Shown: positions 28,442-39,240 of the stretch, one piece after another
Position numbering within the stretch: position 1 is the first letter of the stretch
Layout of the letters: each line of letters begins with the position of its first letter
Source of the DNA: Candidatus Thiodiazotropha sp. (ex Monitilora ramsayi)
Lineage (GTDB): Bacteria > Pseudomonadota > Gammaproteobacteria > Chromatiales > Chromatiaceae
Reading direction: 5' to 3'
Length of the DNA: 64,000 bases
Assembly (NCBI GenBank): GCA_025655595.1
Contig: JAHXIO010000010.1
Location: forward strand, 62,001-126,000
Made by a program: the position numbers and the translations under genes
The notes under the pieces: generated by a model
Told to the model about the DNA's origin: nothing
Database searches by the model: none
The model's input: only the letters and a program-made list of their open reading frames with translations

Positions 28442-31400
28442 CGTGCTCGGCCTCCATCATCAGACGATCCAGAGCGGTAACGAATGCCGCAGACGGCCTT
28501 TCGGCAACAACACCGAACTCAGGACCGCGACGGGGTGTCATCCCACGGAGAAAAAGATAGTAGATACCGCCGAAATGGCGTTCATAGTCATAACCGGGCA
28601 GACGAATCGACAAGTATCGATGCAACGCCAATGTATAGATGGTGTACTGCAGCGGGTAGTTGTGCTTCACCATTGCGTTCTGCAGTGCCGCCTGGTGGTA
28701 ATCCTCTATCGAATTGCCCAGCCAGTTCGATTTGTAGTCCGCAAGGTAGTAGCGTCCATCTACCTCGAAGACCAGATCGATGAAGCCCTTCATAAAACCC
28801 GTGATTTGTGAATTTTCAGGCACAGCAAGCCCCGCTGCCATGGCAGGCACTTGACTGAACTCATAACGGTCAGCCAACCGACGAATGCCGTCAGATGCCA
28901 GATGGTGGACAGGAAAGTGAAATGCCATCTCATTAAGACGCTGCCCACCACCGACCACTCCCAGACACATCCCCTGTGAATCGAGGGGAGTCTCTACCAG
29001 ATCCTTCAGCATCTGCCTGATCACAGGCACCCAACGTTCATCGATGGCGTGCAGACTCAGTTGCTGTCTGATCGGGAGATCAAGTGACGCCATATCAGTC
29101 ATGGTGAAATCGAATTGCTCAAGAATCCCATGCAGGCATGTGCCAGGACCGGCGCCACGCGGGAAACCATGGATATCATCGCGTCCCGATAACGCCGGCA
29201 ACACTGGCTCCCACCCTGTCTGAGCGTCATAATCCGGCTGATCCTCCTGGTGGCCGGCAATGACCGAAGAGAAGCTGGTGACTTTGCGGGCCATCTCTAT
29301 CCTGCCCCTGAACTGACGCGCCGGCGCCAGCGGTGGCGGCATCACGAGTGACATCTGGCTGGTCGCGCCGTCCACCGGCATTGGCTTCAAGAGAATGCTC
29401 CCATCTGACGCCAGCAGCAGTTTCTCCATATTCTGCGCCAGATCATCCTGGGTCAGCGCCTTCGCATGCGTCTCCCAGGCTGCCAGCGGTGAGTCTGTCA
29501 AAGTGATTGATCCGCTATTCAACAACCAGCCAAGTGCCGATTGCTCGCGTTGCTTTATCAAGCCCCAGGGCAGATAGCAGCGCTGCTTCGCCCGGGTCAG
29601 CGCAACATAGAGCAGACGTAGATTTTCTGCCAGCACCTCTTCACGCTCATAGTGCCTGTCTGCTGAATAATCTGTGGAGCCAAGCTCCAGCACTGCCTGA
29701 TAGTTGGATCTCGGATCGTGAAAAAGATAGGGTCTGTCGTCCTCTCTGCCAACAACTTCATCCCACAAATAGGGGCATAAAACGATGGGATATTCCAACC
29801 CCTTGCTACCGTGTAATGTGGTGATCTGCACCAGATGGCTATCGCTCTCCAGGCGCAACAACCGCTCTTCACCCTTATCCGCTGACTGACGCTGACGGCT
29901 CAGCCACTTCACCAGCCCCTCCATACCCGGCTTGGCTTCCCGCTCATGTTGATGCATCAATTCCAGCAAATGGTAGAGGTTGGTCAAGCGCCTTTCACCG
30001 TCCCGATTGGCCAGCAGACGGTTTTCGACTGACTCTTCCAGTAGCAGTCGACGTATCATCACCATGAAACCCCGGCTGCGCCATACCCGGTGATATTCGA
30101 AAAAGCGATCAAAATAGCCGTCCAGTACCGGGTCGCCCTGATTGAAATCATCGATGCGATGCCCATCCCACCCCAGCAGCGGTGTCACCAGCGCAGCCCG
30201 TAACAGGTTTCCACGCTGAGGTTCGAGCAGCGCCATCAAGAGTCGCTCCAAACTTTCCGCCTCACCACTCCAAAAGACACTTTCCTGACTGCTGCGGACA
30301 GAGTTGATCCCTCGCTCCCGTAGTGCAGAGGCGATTTGCTCCGCCTGGTGATGGGTTCTTACCAAAACAGCAAAATCCCCACCACAAAGCGGCTGATTTC
30401 CGATCTTGGCTCTGCCATGGGAAGCGGTCAGAAGCAGTCGTGCAATCTCTTCTGCAGTTGCATCCGCCACAGACTGACGAACCGTTTCAATGGGTGTCTG
30501 GGCATCGAAGGGCAGCTGCCATATCCAGATCCCGGCAGTCGGATCCCCCTTTACTCTCAATGAATCCACGCGGTCCTCTACAGGTACCGCAGGTTGAAAA
30601 TCGATCCAATCGTGATAGAAAGGCCGTTTCGGTTGACTGAAGAGTGTGTTGACCCCTTTTACCAACTCCGGCGTCGACCGCCAGTTTTTATCCAGGCGGT
30701 GAATAGCCGATGCCGTCGCTTCACGGGCAGTGAGATAGGCGAACACATCGGCACCACGAAAGCTGTAGATAGCCTGTTTGGGATCACCAACGAGAAATAG
30801 TGACAGCCCGCTCTCATGGTAGATTCTGTGCAAAATCTCATATTGGATGGGATCCGTATCCTGGAACTCATCGACAAGCGCAGCAGGATAACGCCGACGC
30901 AACAGGCCTGCGAGAACAGCCCCCTTTCTTCCCTGCAGGGCCTGGTGGAGCTGTAGCAGCAAGTCGTCGTATGACCATTCGCCGGCATCAGACTGGCGCT
31001 TCGGCAGTTCGGTTAAAAGATAATCATAGAAGCGCTTCTGCAGTGCCACCACACCCTGTTCACCCGTAACCGCACAGTGCCCTGCCTGTTGCAGATAGTG
31101 GGCAAACTGAGAAAAAAACGGGTGCTGGGGGGGCTTTTGTCCAGCCTTGACGGCGCTGCCAATCACCTCGGGAGTAAACCGGTCCGCTTTTTCAAATGCC
31201 GGTATATACGGAGACAGAGAGAGCCACTCATCCATTTGCCGACACCAGCCCGCAACCCAGGTCGATCGATAGAAGTTGCCCTTCAATATCTGGTTATCAC
31301 TCAACAGTTCCCGAATCTCTTCGCGAGTTTCCTTCCATAGTTCTCTCACCTGGATCTGCAGGCGAATCGCCTCCTTCTCCAAGCGGCCCAATCCCTCTGG

Positions 31401-32000
31401 CCAGTCAGCAGCCTTTATCTGCAGATAAGGCTTGCCGTGTGCCAACCGAAACCGGTCCAAAAGGGCGTCCGGCGTGGGTATACGATGTCTGAACGCAGCA
31501 ATAAAGGCAGCCGGCAGGTACGCCACTTCAGATCGCCAGAAATCATCGGCAATCTGCTGCAGACGCTGCGACTGGTCAGGTATCAACTCGACCTGAAATC
31601 CCTGCCCCGTCTCGAACGCATTCTCGGTCAATACCCGCTGACAAAAACCGTGAATCGTGAAGATGGATGCCTGATCAAATCCGGCAATCGCCACATCGAG
31701 CTGATTCCGGGCTGTCCCTCTATCAGGCAGGGCCCCGATCAACGCTGAGAGTTCGGACTCTCCTTCACAATCGCCCTCAATCATCTCTCTGGCCATGAGC
31801 AGCCGTTGTCTGATCCTGCTTTTGAGTTCCGCCGTGGCTGCCTGGGTGTATGTCACAACCAGGATCTGCTCAGGCCTCAGTTGCCTCTCCAGCACAAATC
31901 TCAGATAGAGGGTGGTCAGCGTATAGGTCTTACCGGTACCGGCACTGGCCTCCACCAGGTGGGTACCCTGCAGCCCTACCGATGTGGCATCCATCCCCAT
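28431..32000 (-). CDS. recB: Exodeoxyribonuclease V subunit beta, RecB
   Basis: RecB is the 3'-5' helicase and nuclease of RecBCD. About 1189 residues. Helicase motifs are EASAGTGKTYTL (Walker A), VDEFQDTDPIQYEI (Walker B), GDPKQAIYSFRGADVFAY, HGSKGLEYPIV and VALTRAKQRCY. The C-terminal nuclease domain has FIDLVFEVDGRYYLADYKSNWLG with the metal-binding Asp and the D-x-K. The track begins at a GTG (32009); I prefer ATG at 32000, which overlaps the recC stop (TGATG) and follows GGAG. Confidence 0.96.
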   Translation of the reverse strand: MGMDATSVGLQGTHLVEASAGTGKTYTLTTLYLRFVLERQLRPEQILVVTYTQAATAELKSRIRQRLLMAREMIEGDCEGESELSALIGALPDRGTARNQLDVAIAGFDQASIFTIHGFCQRVLTENAFETGQGFQVELIPDQSQRLQQIADDFWRSEVAYLPAAFIAAFRHRIPTPDALLDRFRLAHGKPYLQIKAADWPEGLGRLEKEAIRLQIQVRELWKETREEIRELLSDNQILKGNFYRSTWVAGWCRQMDEWLSLSPYIPAFEKADRFTPEVIGSAVKAGQKPPQHPFFSQFAHYLQQAGHCAVTGEQGVVALQKRFYDYLLTELPKRQSDAGEWSYDDLLLQLHQALQGRKGAVLAGLLRRRYPAALVDEFQDTDPIQYEILHRIYHESGLSLFLVGDPKQAIYSFRGADVFAYLTAREATASAIHRLDKNWRSTPELVKGVNTLFSQPKRPFYHDWIDFQPAVPVEDRVDSLRVKGDPTAGIWIWQLPFDAQTPIETVRQSVADATAEEIARLLLTASHGRAKIGNQPLCGGDFAVLVRTHHQAEQIASALRERGINSVRSSQESVFWSGEAESLERLLMALLEPQRGNLLRAALVTPLLGWDGHRIDDFNQGDPVLDGYFDRFFEYHRVWRSRGFMVMIRRLLLEESVENRLLANRDGERRLTNLYHLLELMHQHEREAKPGMEGLVKWLSRQRQSADKGEERLLRLESDSHLVQITTLHGSKGLEYPIVLCPYLWDEVVGREDDRPYLFHDPRSNYQAVLELGSTDYSADRHYEREEVLAENLRLLYVALTRAKQRCYLPWGLIKQREQSALGWLLNSGSITLTDSPLAAWETHAKALTQDDLAQNMEKLLLASDGSILLKPMPVDGATSQMSLVMPPPLAPARQFRGRIEMARKVTSFSSVIAGHQEDQPDYDAQTGWEPVLPALSGRDDIHGFPRGAGPGTCLHGILEQFDFTMTDMASLDLPIRQQLSLHAIDERWVPVIRQMLKDLVETPLDSQGMCLGVVGGGQRLNEMAFHFPVHHLASDGIRRLADRYEFSQVPAMAAGLAVPENSQITGFMKGFIDLVFEVDGRYYLADYKSNWLGNSIEDYHQAALQNAMVKHNYPLQYTIYTLALHRYLSIRLPGYDYERHFGGIYYLFLRGMTPRRGPEFGVVAERPSAAFVTALDRLMMEAEHDVA

Positions 32001-35000
32001 CAACTCCACTCCAGGTGGTCGATCAACGGCTGCAGTATCTCGACGGCAGTGGCGCTGAAATCGGGTCCGAAAAAGCTGTCATCCGACCAGAGAAGTCGGT
32101 TATACGGCTTACTGCCGTCACCCGGCATGCCCCTGTTGCCGAACCACTTATCCTGAGCCCGTGCCATGGCTTTCTCCTCGCCTCCCCGTTGCAGCGTCTC
32201 GACAAAGGCCCATGAGGTGGCTGGATAGAACAGCAGCGGCATATCGTGCCCCCTTCGATAGCGTTCCACTAACGCATGGAGGTGATACCGTGGATCTTCT
32301 ACAGGTCGGAAAGATCCGTTTCTGCCTCTCTCGAGTAATTGTGTCGTCAGTTCGAAACCCTCAGGAGATGCGAGATTGATCGCCAGGTGACGGATCCAAT
32401 GCCGAACCATTTGATAGGGGTAAAACCGCTCTGTGCTGTAGGCAAGCAGACCTCGCTGGTTTACGCCGCTCAATTGACCGGTGAGGCGGACGCCTTCAAA
32501 TTCATATTCGATGTCAATCACACCAGGCGCCTTCTCGCCCTGAAGCCGACTCAACCGCTCGGACATGGGTAGCGCACGGGACATCATTTGCCGGAAGTCG
32601 GCTTCACCTGCCTCACCATGAGGCAGGCTGCCTGCAGCATCGAGATTGGCAAACAGCGCTTCTGACTCTCTCCCCTGCAGCAAAGACTCCACTAACCAGC
32701 GTTCAAGATCGAGGCGCGCAAACCTCTCCAGAACAAAGGGCTCTCGCTCATCCGGCAGCCTTTCTGCAGCCTCCAGGCTGAGTTGCAATCGTTCGCGAAT
32801 GAATGCCCTCGGAGGGTTGATGAAGAAATTGATCAGTGCCTCCAGGGAGACGGCCGCTTCAGCTTCACCTGTGCGCAACGGTGTCGCCTGTAGAGGACTC
32901 TCCCCTTTGCTCCCCTGCCCCACCTGCATTGCAGCCTCCCGGCGCTGTCGGGAAAAGCTGAAAAGACCTGACTTTTCTGAAAAATAGTCTGGGCTGAAAG
33001 GCTGTAGCGGATGGTGATGGGTGATTGCATCAAGCCCCGATTCTCCGATCACACGCCGCAGGGTGTCCCGCAGCTCATCCACCACCACGGAAGGCGGCAG
33101 GGCTGCATTATCCCTCTGATTGCGGCCGACATAACTGATATAGAGTCTATCCCGTGCAGAAATCAGGGTCTCGAGAAAGAGATAGCGATCATCGACACGG
33201 CGCGATCTGTCACCGAGACGAAAATCCCGATTCATCAAATCGAATCCCAGCTCCGGCTGCCGGCGGGGAAAGGCACCGTCATTCATCCCCAGCAGACAGA
33301 CCACGCGAAAAGGCAGACTTCGCATGGGTGCCAACGAACAAAAGTTAACGCCCCCGCCCAGGAAACCCCGACTATCCGAAGATGCCAACAAGTCCTGCAG
33401 ACAGTAACTGATCAGGCCCAACCCGACCTCACCGTCGAAGCCTGCCTCTCCAGCCACGGAAGAGATCTGATGAATCATCTCCCTGAGCCTGTCGGCATCG
33501 AGCTGGTTCTCCTCATCAGGCAGAAAAAAACGGTCCATCAAATGGAGTAAAATGGCCTCCCATTCACTCACAGGCCGACGACCAAGCTCCCCCTCAAGTG
33601 CAAATAACGCGTCACAGAAAGAGAGCAGCCCCCCCAGCCTCTCTGCAGAACCGCCTTCCACACAATCCAGAGGCAATATCTCGTGCCAGGTCGTATCACT
33701 TTCCCCGGGCATGGCATATCCCAGCAGCAATCGTCGCAGTCCAGCCTGCCAGGTATGCCGCTCCTCCTCCGGCAATCCCAAGGAGGATTTACTCTTTCCG
33801 TCCCTTCCCCAGCGGATAGATGCCATCTGCAGCCACTCGGTCAATTCATCCAGCGCCAATTGGTCTAGATTGAAGCGGCGCTGTACCGCGGGACTCTCCA
33901 ATAACGATAGAACGGCACCCACTCCGTAACGCGATCCCGGCAACTGCAGCAACTGCATAAAAACCGTGGCTAGCGGATTAGTCTGTTGAAGACTGCGGTC
34001 GCTGATTCGAAACGGAATGCCCGGCCTGTCGCCCGGTTCGCTGAACACCGCTTCGATCAATGGCGCATAACGATCGATATCCGGAGTCATGACCAAGATA
34101 TCTGAAGGTGTCAGGCCGGGAATCTCTTCGAACATCGCCAGTAACTGGTCGTAGAGTACCTCAGCCTCCCGCATGGGACTGTGGCAGAGATGAAAGGCAA
34201 TGGAGCCATCACATTGAGCATCCTCGTAGGGCATCTCCAGCCAGAGGATCTGATTCTGCATCCGTTGCAGCAAAGTGTCTCCCGAAGCGGGCTGGTAGTC
34301 GCTGTCACTCCCAGGGTCCAACTCGTTAATCGCAGCGAAAAAATCCCGGCCCTGACGCCCCATACTAGCCAATAGAGGGTGCCCCACTTCCAGATAGAGC
34401 TGCTCTTCACGGAGAGATGCCTCCATCCGTGTTCGGGTCTTTTCCGAGACGATCTCTGCCCAGTGAGCCTCACAAGGATTGAGTAAGAAAAGATGGACAT
34501 CGGTCATCGTCGATACGTGGTGAATAATATCGAGATATCCTGGAGAGAGCGTGGGCACGCCGAATACAAAGACCCTGGGGGGCAGGTCCATCGCCTCTAT
34601 GCGCCCTGCCAGGTCAAAAAAAACCTGTTGCTGCCTGACCCAGTGCGTCGGCTCCTCCTGATTGAGTCGGCGCCAAAGATCCGCCTGCCATTCATCACCG
34701 GAAAGAACCGGCTGGCCGGCTTGCCAGGCAAGTATCCAATCGGGACGGTAGACCAGATATCGGTCATAAAGAAGTGCGAGCTGATGCGCTAGCTGGAAAC
34801 GTTTCACCTCATCGTCGTCCGAGAGATACTCATTGACCGGCCGATAGAGATCCGAAACCTCAACCTGTCCCAATTGATGATAGATACGCCACGCCAACCG
34901 GTCGGGTTGGTAGCGATCAAGCGGAGGGGACTCAGGCAGCAATGTGTGAAAAATCTGCCAGATAAAGCCGGCAGGCAGTGGAAACTGAAGATTCGCACAG

Positions 35001-35164
35001 ATGCCGAGGCGGTCAGCAATCTCCAGGGACAACCACCGGGCCATGCCGGGATGCTGCACCACCACAGTCTCGACCGTCATGGGCGATCCAACAGGCTGGC
35101 TCAACAGCGAAGATAGCCGTTGTGACAGACGCTCCAGTCGATTGGATTGGTGAAGGATCAGCAT
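32000..35164 (-). CDS. recC: Exodeoxyribonuclease V subunit gamma, RecC
   Basis: RecC recognises Chi and splits the DNA strands in RecBCD. About 1054 residues. N-terminal LILHQSNRLERLSQRLSSLL and VVVQHPGMARWLSLEIADRLGICANLQFPLP are diagnostic, as are PMREAEVLYDQLL and PFRVVCLLGMNDGAFPRR. The ORF begins with MPTGLECCS; ATG at 35164 (MLILHQSNRL) matches the usual start. First gene of the operon. Chi sequence for this organism cannot be read from the window. Confidence 0.95.
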   Translation of the reverse strand: MLILHQSNRLERLSQRLSSLLSQPVGSPMTVETVVVQHPGMARWLSLEIADRLGICANLQFPLPAGFIWQIFHTLLPESPPLDRYQPDRLAWRIYHQLGQVEVSDLYRPVNEYLSDDDEVKRFQLAHQLALLYDRYLVYRPDWILAWQAGQPVLSGDEWQADLWRRLNQEEPTHWVRQQQVFFDLAGRIEAMDLPPRVFVFGVPTLSPGYLDIIHHVSTMTDVHLFLLNPCEAHWAEIVSEKTRTRMEASLREEQLYLEVGHPLLASMGRQGRDFFAAINELDPGSDSDYQPASGDTLLQRMQNQILWLEMPYEDAQCDGSIAFHLCHSPMREAEVLYDQLLAMFEEIPGLTPSDILVMTPDIDRYAPLIEAVFSEPGDRPGIPFRISDRSLQQTNPLATVFMQLLQLPGSRYGVGAVLSLLESPAVQRRFNLDQLALDELTEWLQMASIRWGRDGKSKSSLGLPEEERHTWQAGLRRLLLGYAMPGESDTTWHEILPLDCVEGGSAERLGGLLSFCDALFALEGELGRRPVSEWEAILLHLMDRFFLPDEENQLDADRLREMIHQISSVAGEAGFDGEVGLGLISYCLQDLLASSDSRGFLGGGVNFCSLAPMRSLPFRVVCLLGMNDGAFPRRQPELGFDLMNRDFRLGDRSRRVDDRYLFLETLISARDRLYISYVGRNQRDNAALPPSVVVDELRDTLRRVIGESGLDAITHHHPLQPFSPDYFSEKSGLFSFSRQRREAAMQVGQGSKGESPLQATPLRTGEAEAAVSLEALINFFINPPRAFIRERLQLSLEAAERLPDEREPFVLERFARLDLERWLVESLLQGRESEALFANLDAAGSLPHGEAGEADFRQMMSRALPMSERLSRLQGEKAPGVIDIEYEFEGVRLTGQLSGVNQRGLLAYSTERFYPYQMVRHWIRHLAINLASPEGFELTTQLLERGRNGSFRPVEDPRYHLHALVERYRRGHDMPLLFYPATSWAFVETLQRGGEEKAMARAQDKWFGNRGMPGDGSKPYNRLLWSDDSFFGPDFSATAVEILQPLIDHLEWS

Positions 35165-35346
35165 GCTGCAGCATTCTAACCCGGTTGGCACTTAAATCCT
35201 GAGTCTGTGTTACAGGAGAGGCGGCAGAGGAATGCATACCGATACTGCGGCGTTTAAACAAAGACTGAGGAATACCAGCCTATTTCATCAGATAACGTCC
35301 CTGCGACAATTGATCATTGCGACTCAAAAACCCGGTCGGGGTGATG

Positions 35347-36222
35347 TCAATTCGACTGGTTTCGTCTGGCGCTCAGTTTCGGAGACAAGACCACATCGAT
35401 AATCTCATTCACCTTCTGCGGTACAGTTTCCATAACTCCAGGGATAGAATCCGGACTCAAACCCGTAATTTCCCAGGCCATGGGATCGATCTGCTCACAG
35501 CTATCTTCAAGCTCCGCCCCACTCATCTCGCCGACGGATATTACCGATGCCATGTGCATCAGGGCAGATTCCAGTTGGTAGGATCTTGCCTGAGCAGGCC
35601 GGTGGTGGTGAGCCACGACCGTGATGATACTCTCCGGCAGGCTCCACTGCCGTAAAAGCGCCTCACCCACATCCATATGGGTAAATCCCATCATATCAGC
35701 CTCCACATCAGGAAGCAGCCGATCATCCCCCCCCGTCACCAGAAGAATGTCCCGGGACATATCCGGGAGTTCAAGATAGATCACCAGACGCCCGATATCG
35801 TGTAATACACCCATGACAAAGAGACGCTCGGTGTGCAACACACGGCAGCGTGCGGCCAACTCTCCGCCAACGACACCCGTGGTCATCGAATAGCGCCAGA
35901 ATTCGTTCATGTCTACAAGGTCACCTGGAATCCCGGTAAAGACCCTGGCAGCTGAGGTGGCCAATACCAGATTTCGCAACTCATTAGTCCCAATCACTGT
36001 AATGGCTCTAGATATCGTATCCACAGGTGCCTGCAGATTGAAGAAGGCACTATTGACCAATCGCAACAGCCGGGCAGAAAGATCGGTATCCTGCACGATC
36101 AGATCACCCAGGGTTTTGGCTGAGTAGTTCGGGGCGTCTATCAGACGATTGACCTTGATGCATACATCGGGAAGCGCCACCAGTTTTTCAACATTCTCGA
36201 CCAGTTCTTGCGGGGTCATCAT
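35347..36222 (-). CDS. HDOD domain protein
   Basis: A 291-residue signalling protein. The HDOD domain spans about residues 10-210: LPDVCIKVNRLIDAPNYSAKTLGDLIVQDTDLSARLLRLVNSAFF, then ISRAITVIGTNELRNLVLATSA and GVLHDIGRLVIY. HDOD proteins are HD-like regulators, often linked to chemotaxis, c-di-GMP or stress; enzymatic activity is usually absent. Two start ATGs lie in tandem. The gene stands alone; target unknown. Confidence 0.88.
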   Translation of the reverse strand: MMTPQELVENVEKLVALPDVCIKVNRLIDAPNYSAKTLGDLIVQDTDLSARLLRLVNSAFFNLQAPVDTISRAITVIGTNELRNLVLATSAARVFTGIPGDLVDMNEFWRYSMTTGVVGGELAARCRVLHTERLFVMGVLHDIGRLVIYLELPDMSRDILLVTGGDDRLLPDVEADMMGFTHMDVGEALLRQWSLPESIITVVAHHHRPAQARSYQLESALMHMASVISVGEMSGAELEDSCEQIDPMAWEITGLSPDSIPGVMETVPQKVNEIIDVVLSPKLSARRNQSN

Positions 36223-36400
36223 GCCAGCCTCTAAAAAATCGTTGGAGATCAGTTTCCTGTCTGCTCGTTAATACACTGATAGACAAGGGATATTATGATT
36301 TTCAGCAAAGAATGCATTCGGTTAGAATCCCCCTTATCAACTATTTGTATCGGCACGTATGGCCTGTTCTTGACGGGCCACCGCGATCAAGGAGAACTAA

Positions 36401-36622
36401 ATGCCTTTCTTCATCTTCAAGATTACTGCAGCCCATGACCTTGAATACCTGGGTGAGGAGGAAAAATACCGTCCCGCCAGGGAGAAAGTCCGCAAATTGA
36501 GGGCATCCAACGTAGCCGATGACGGTGCAACCTTCCGAATGGTTTTTGCCAAGAGTGTGGGACAAGGAGAAAAGCTACTGACTGCCAGTGAACCCGACGA
36601 CAAAATCATCGGGGACGATTAA
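36401..36622 (+). CDS. Conserved small hypothetical protein
   Basis: A 73-residue soluble protein I do not recognise as a named family. It starts MPFFIFKITAAHDLEYLG and contains KYRPAREKVRKLRASNVADDG and FRMVFAKSVGQGEKLL, with an acidic tail. AAGGAG lies before the ATG. The pattern of charged residues and the good ribosome site suggest a real gene. It is divergent from the HDOD gene. Confidence 0.68.
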   Translation: MPFFIFKITAAHDLEYLGEEEKYRPAREKVRKLRASNVADDGATFRMVFAKSVGQGEKLLTASEPDDKIIGDD

Positions 36623-36820
36623 CTGTCGGTATTTTGTCGATTTCTTCTGCTACCTGTCACAAAATTTAAAGAATATCTTTTACATAATCTGAGAATTTAG
36701 CACTAAGATTCTGTTCCTATTGGGTATTCTTCGTGCTAATCTCTATTCGGGAACTGTATTTCCCAGAAAACGACTTGACCTACAAAAAGCCAGTGTTGCC
36801 AGGCCCAGGCAGTTGATGAA

Positions 36821-39238
36821 TTGGCTCCGCTGAAGGACCACAAACCAGTGTCGACCCTGAATAGCAGAAGAAATAAGTACCAGAGTCAGTTTCAGCCCTT
36901 ACTCAATCGATGTAAGGACACGACCATTGTTTATATCAATGCCCTGCTGACTGAACTCTTCAACAACTCCGATAAAGCACTCACCGATTTCGCACAGAAA
37001 GCGGATACCAACGAGATGCAGAATCGCTTTTTCGAAGCCATGGCGATGATCCGTAATCGTCACGGCTTGGTTGAACATGAATTCAGAGAACTGATCAGTG
37101 AGGGTTTTGACCAGTTTTGGAAAGATGAGCGGGAAGTTAATCCCTTCGATAATCCAGAAGAGGATTCTGAGCTGGAGCTGATCGACCACGAATCGATGGA
37201 TATCAATACGGCGCTGGAAAACATGATCAGCAAGACCGTCGGTAACCATCGTTCCCAACTCTACGCGCTGGGACAAAGACTCAGCGTGGTACAGGGCGGT
37301 CAAAGCGTCAAGCACAAACAGATCCCGGCTGGCCCACATCATCTTACTACTGCCTTCAATGAAGCCATTGATGCTCTAGGACTCGAGACGCGGATCAAAC
37401 TGATCGTCCTGGCGCTGTTCGAGAAGTACGTCCTGAAACAGCTCGGCTCCATCTATGAAGATTTTAACAACAGTCTGAAAGAGGCTGGTGTACTGCCTCA
37501 CCTGAGACCCACCATACAGAAATCCCCGGATACCGGTGTAGGCGATTCCGATAGAGTGGACGAGGATACCGAACCTGTAGAGCAAACCCAGGAAGAGCTT
37601 GGTGAAGAGCTGTTTACCAACATCCTCGACATGATGGCCCATCAGCGGCGGAATTCTCCAGAGAAGATGAGAGCCAAGGCCGCAGCCGCTGCCAAGGCTG
37701 GTCGCCAGCCGGGTTCCGCACCACCGGCCACACCCGCCAATCTGGTCGATGCACTGAACGACATCCAACCCCCAAAACGGGCGGACTACATACCGGATGT
37801 CAACAGCCCGGGCGCTGTTATTCCCAATATCGAGATCGACGAACAATTTCTGGTCAGGGTCAAACACACCCTCGCCGAAGAGCGGCATAAACTTTACGAC
37901 GAGGTTGGCGCCGATCGCCTGGATGCAGCTGATGAAGACACCATCGACCTGGTCGGCATGCTGTTCGAATACATGCTGAACGATCCGGTTCTACCCGCCG
38001 TAGCCAAGGCACTGATCAGCCATCTGCACACCCCCTATCTGAAGGTAGCCATCATCGACCGTAAACTGTTGACAGACAGTAACCACGATGCCAGACAGCT
38101 ATTGGATTCACTGGTCGAGGCGGGAAGTCACTGGATCGATGAGCGTAACCTCAAACGGGGCATCTATCCGGATATGCAGAACGTCATCGACAGGGTGTTG
38201 AAAGAGTTCTCGGATAATGTCGATCTCTTCAGCAGCTTGCTGGCCACTTTCAAAAAACGCATGGATGAGTTCCGGCGTAAGTCCGATATCCTTGAGAAAC
38301 GGGCACAGGACTCTCTCAAGGGTCGCGAAAAGCTGAATATCGCCCGACAACGTGCTTCTCAGGAGATGAAAGCCCGCTCTTTCAGCGATCGTCTGCCCAA
38401 AGCCGCCAAAGATTTTCTTGAACAGACATGGGTCGACAAACTCATTTTCGTCCTCCTGCGCCACCCTGACGGCGAGATGAGCGACGACTGGAAAGAGGCG
38501 CTACGCATCTCCGATGAGATCGCCTGGGCCTTCGAACCAAAGAGCGAAAGTGAAACCAAGGACATGGTTGCGTCCTTACCGGATCTGCGAAAAGCCATTG
38601 AAGACGGCCTCGCCTCACTTGGCGGTTTCCACCAAGAGAAGAGCAAGGCACTTTTTGAACTCCTGACTCAGGAGCAACTTGCCAAGGCCGCATCAGAGCA
38701 AGCGAGACCCGAGGTAACCAAGGAAAAGCCAGTCGCGGAAGCCACACCAGAATCAGCACCGGCTCCCGCTGCCGAAGAGAAACCAAAACTGGTGGCTGTC
38801 CCCGGCTCAGCGCCGGCAGAGGCAACACCTGCGGAACCGGATAAGCAAGAAGAGGAAGAGATTCCGGAAGAAGAAGAGGCCATGATGGAGAAGCTGCGCA
38901 AGATCCAGTTTGGCACGTGGTTCGAAATTGTTGATAGCCGCGGCGGCGAGCCACGGAAAGTCAAACTCTCCTGGCTCAGTCCCTTGACTGCATCCTGCAT
39001 GTTCGTCGATAGAGCGGGTGTACAGACCGCCATAAAACCCCTCAGGACGCTTGCCCAGGAGATACTCTCGGGAGACTCGAAGATTCTCGAAGACAGCAGC
39101 GATCCCTTTGTGGAAAGAACATTGCATGCCATCCGCCGTATGTTGCAGCGATCTCTGAAGACGACTGAGGATATCGCCGACGAAATCGTCAATGAGGACA
39201 AGCAAGGAACAAAAACAAATAGCGATAAGGCTCAGTAG
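36821..39238 (+). CDS. DUF1631 family protein
   Basis: An about 805-residue cytoplasmic protein of the DUF1631 family of gammaproteobacteria, of unknown function. It is largely helical with a Pro/Glu-rich low-complexity linker (residues about 625-690) before a C-terminal domain FGTWFEIVDSRGGEPRKVKLSWLSPL that looks PilZ-like or beta-rich. No ATG fits the start: TTG at 36821 is used by the track, but GTG at 36848 has GAAGGA 10 bases upstream and may be the true start. Next gene, two bases after its stop, encodes a PilZ protein, so the pair is an operon. Confidence 0.85.
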   Translation: MAPLKDHKPVSTLNSRRNKYQSQFQPLLNRCKDTTIVYINALLTELFNNSDKALTDFAQKADTNEMQNRFFEAMAMIRNRHGLVEHEFRELISEGFDQFWKDEREVNPFDNPEEDSELELIDHESMDINTALENMISKTVGNHRSQLYALGQRLSVVQGGQSVKHKQIPAGPHHLTTAFNEAIDALGLETRIKLIVLALFEKYVLKQLGSIYEDFNNSLKEAGVLPHLRPTIQKSPDTGVGDSDRVDEDTEPVEQTQEELGEELFTNILDMMAHQRRNSPEKMRAKAAAAAKAGRQPGSAPPATPANLVDALNDIQPPKRADYIPDVNSPGAVIPNIEIDEQFLVRVKHTLAEERHKLYDEVGADRLDAADEDTIDLVGMLFEYMLNDPVLPAVAKALISHLHTPYLKVAIIDRKLLTDSNHDARQLLDSLVEAGSHWIDERNLKRGIYPDMQNVIDRVLKEFSDNVDLFSSLLATFKKRMDEFRRKSDILEKRAQDSLKGREKLNIARQRASQEMKARSFSDRLPKAAKDFLEQTWVDKLIFVLLRHPDGEMSDDWKEALRISDEIAWAFEPKSESETKDMVASLPDLRKAIEDGLASLGGFHQEKSKALFELLTQEQLAKAASEQARPEVTKEKPVAEATPESAPAPAAEEKPKLVAVPGSAPAEATPAEPDKQEEEEIPEEEEAMMEKLRKIQFGTWFEIVDSRGGEPRKVKLSWLSPLTASCMFVDRAGVQTAIKPLRTLAQEILSGDSKILEDSSDPFVERTLHAIRRMLQRSLKTTEDIADEIVNEDKQGTKTNSDKAQ

Positions 39239-39240
39239 TA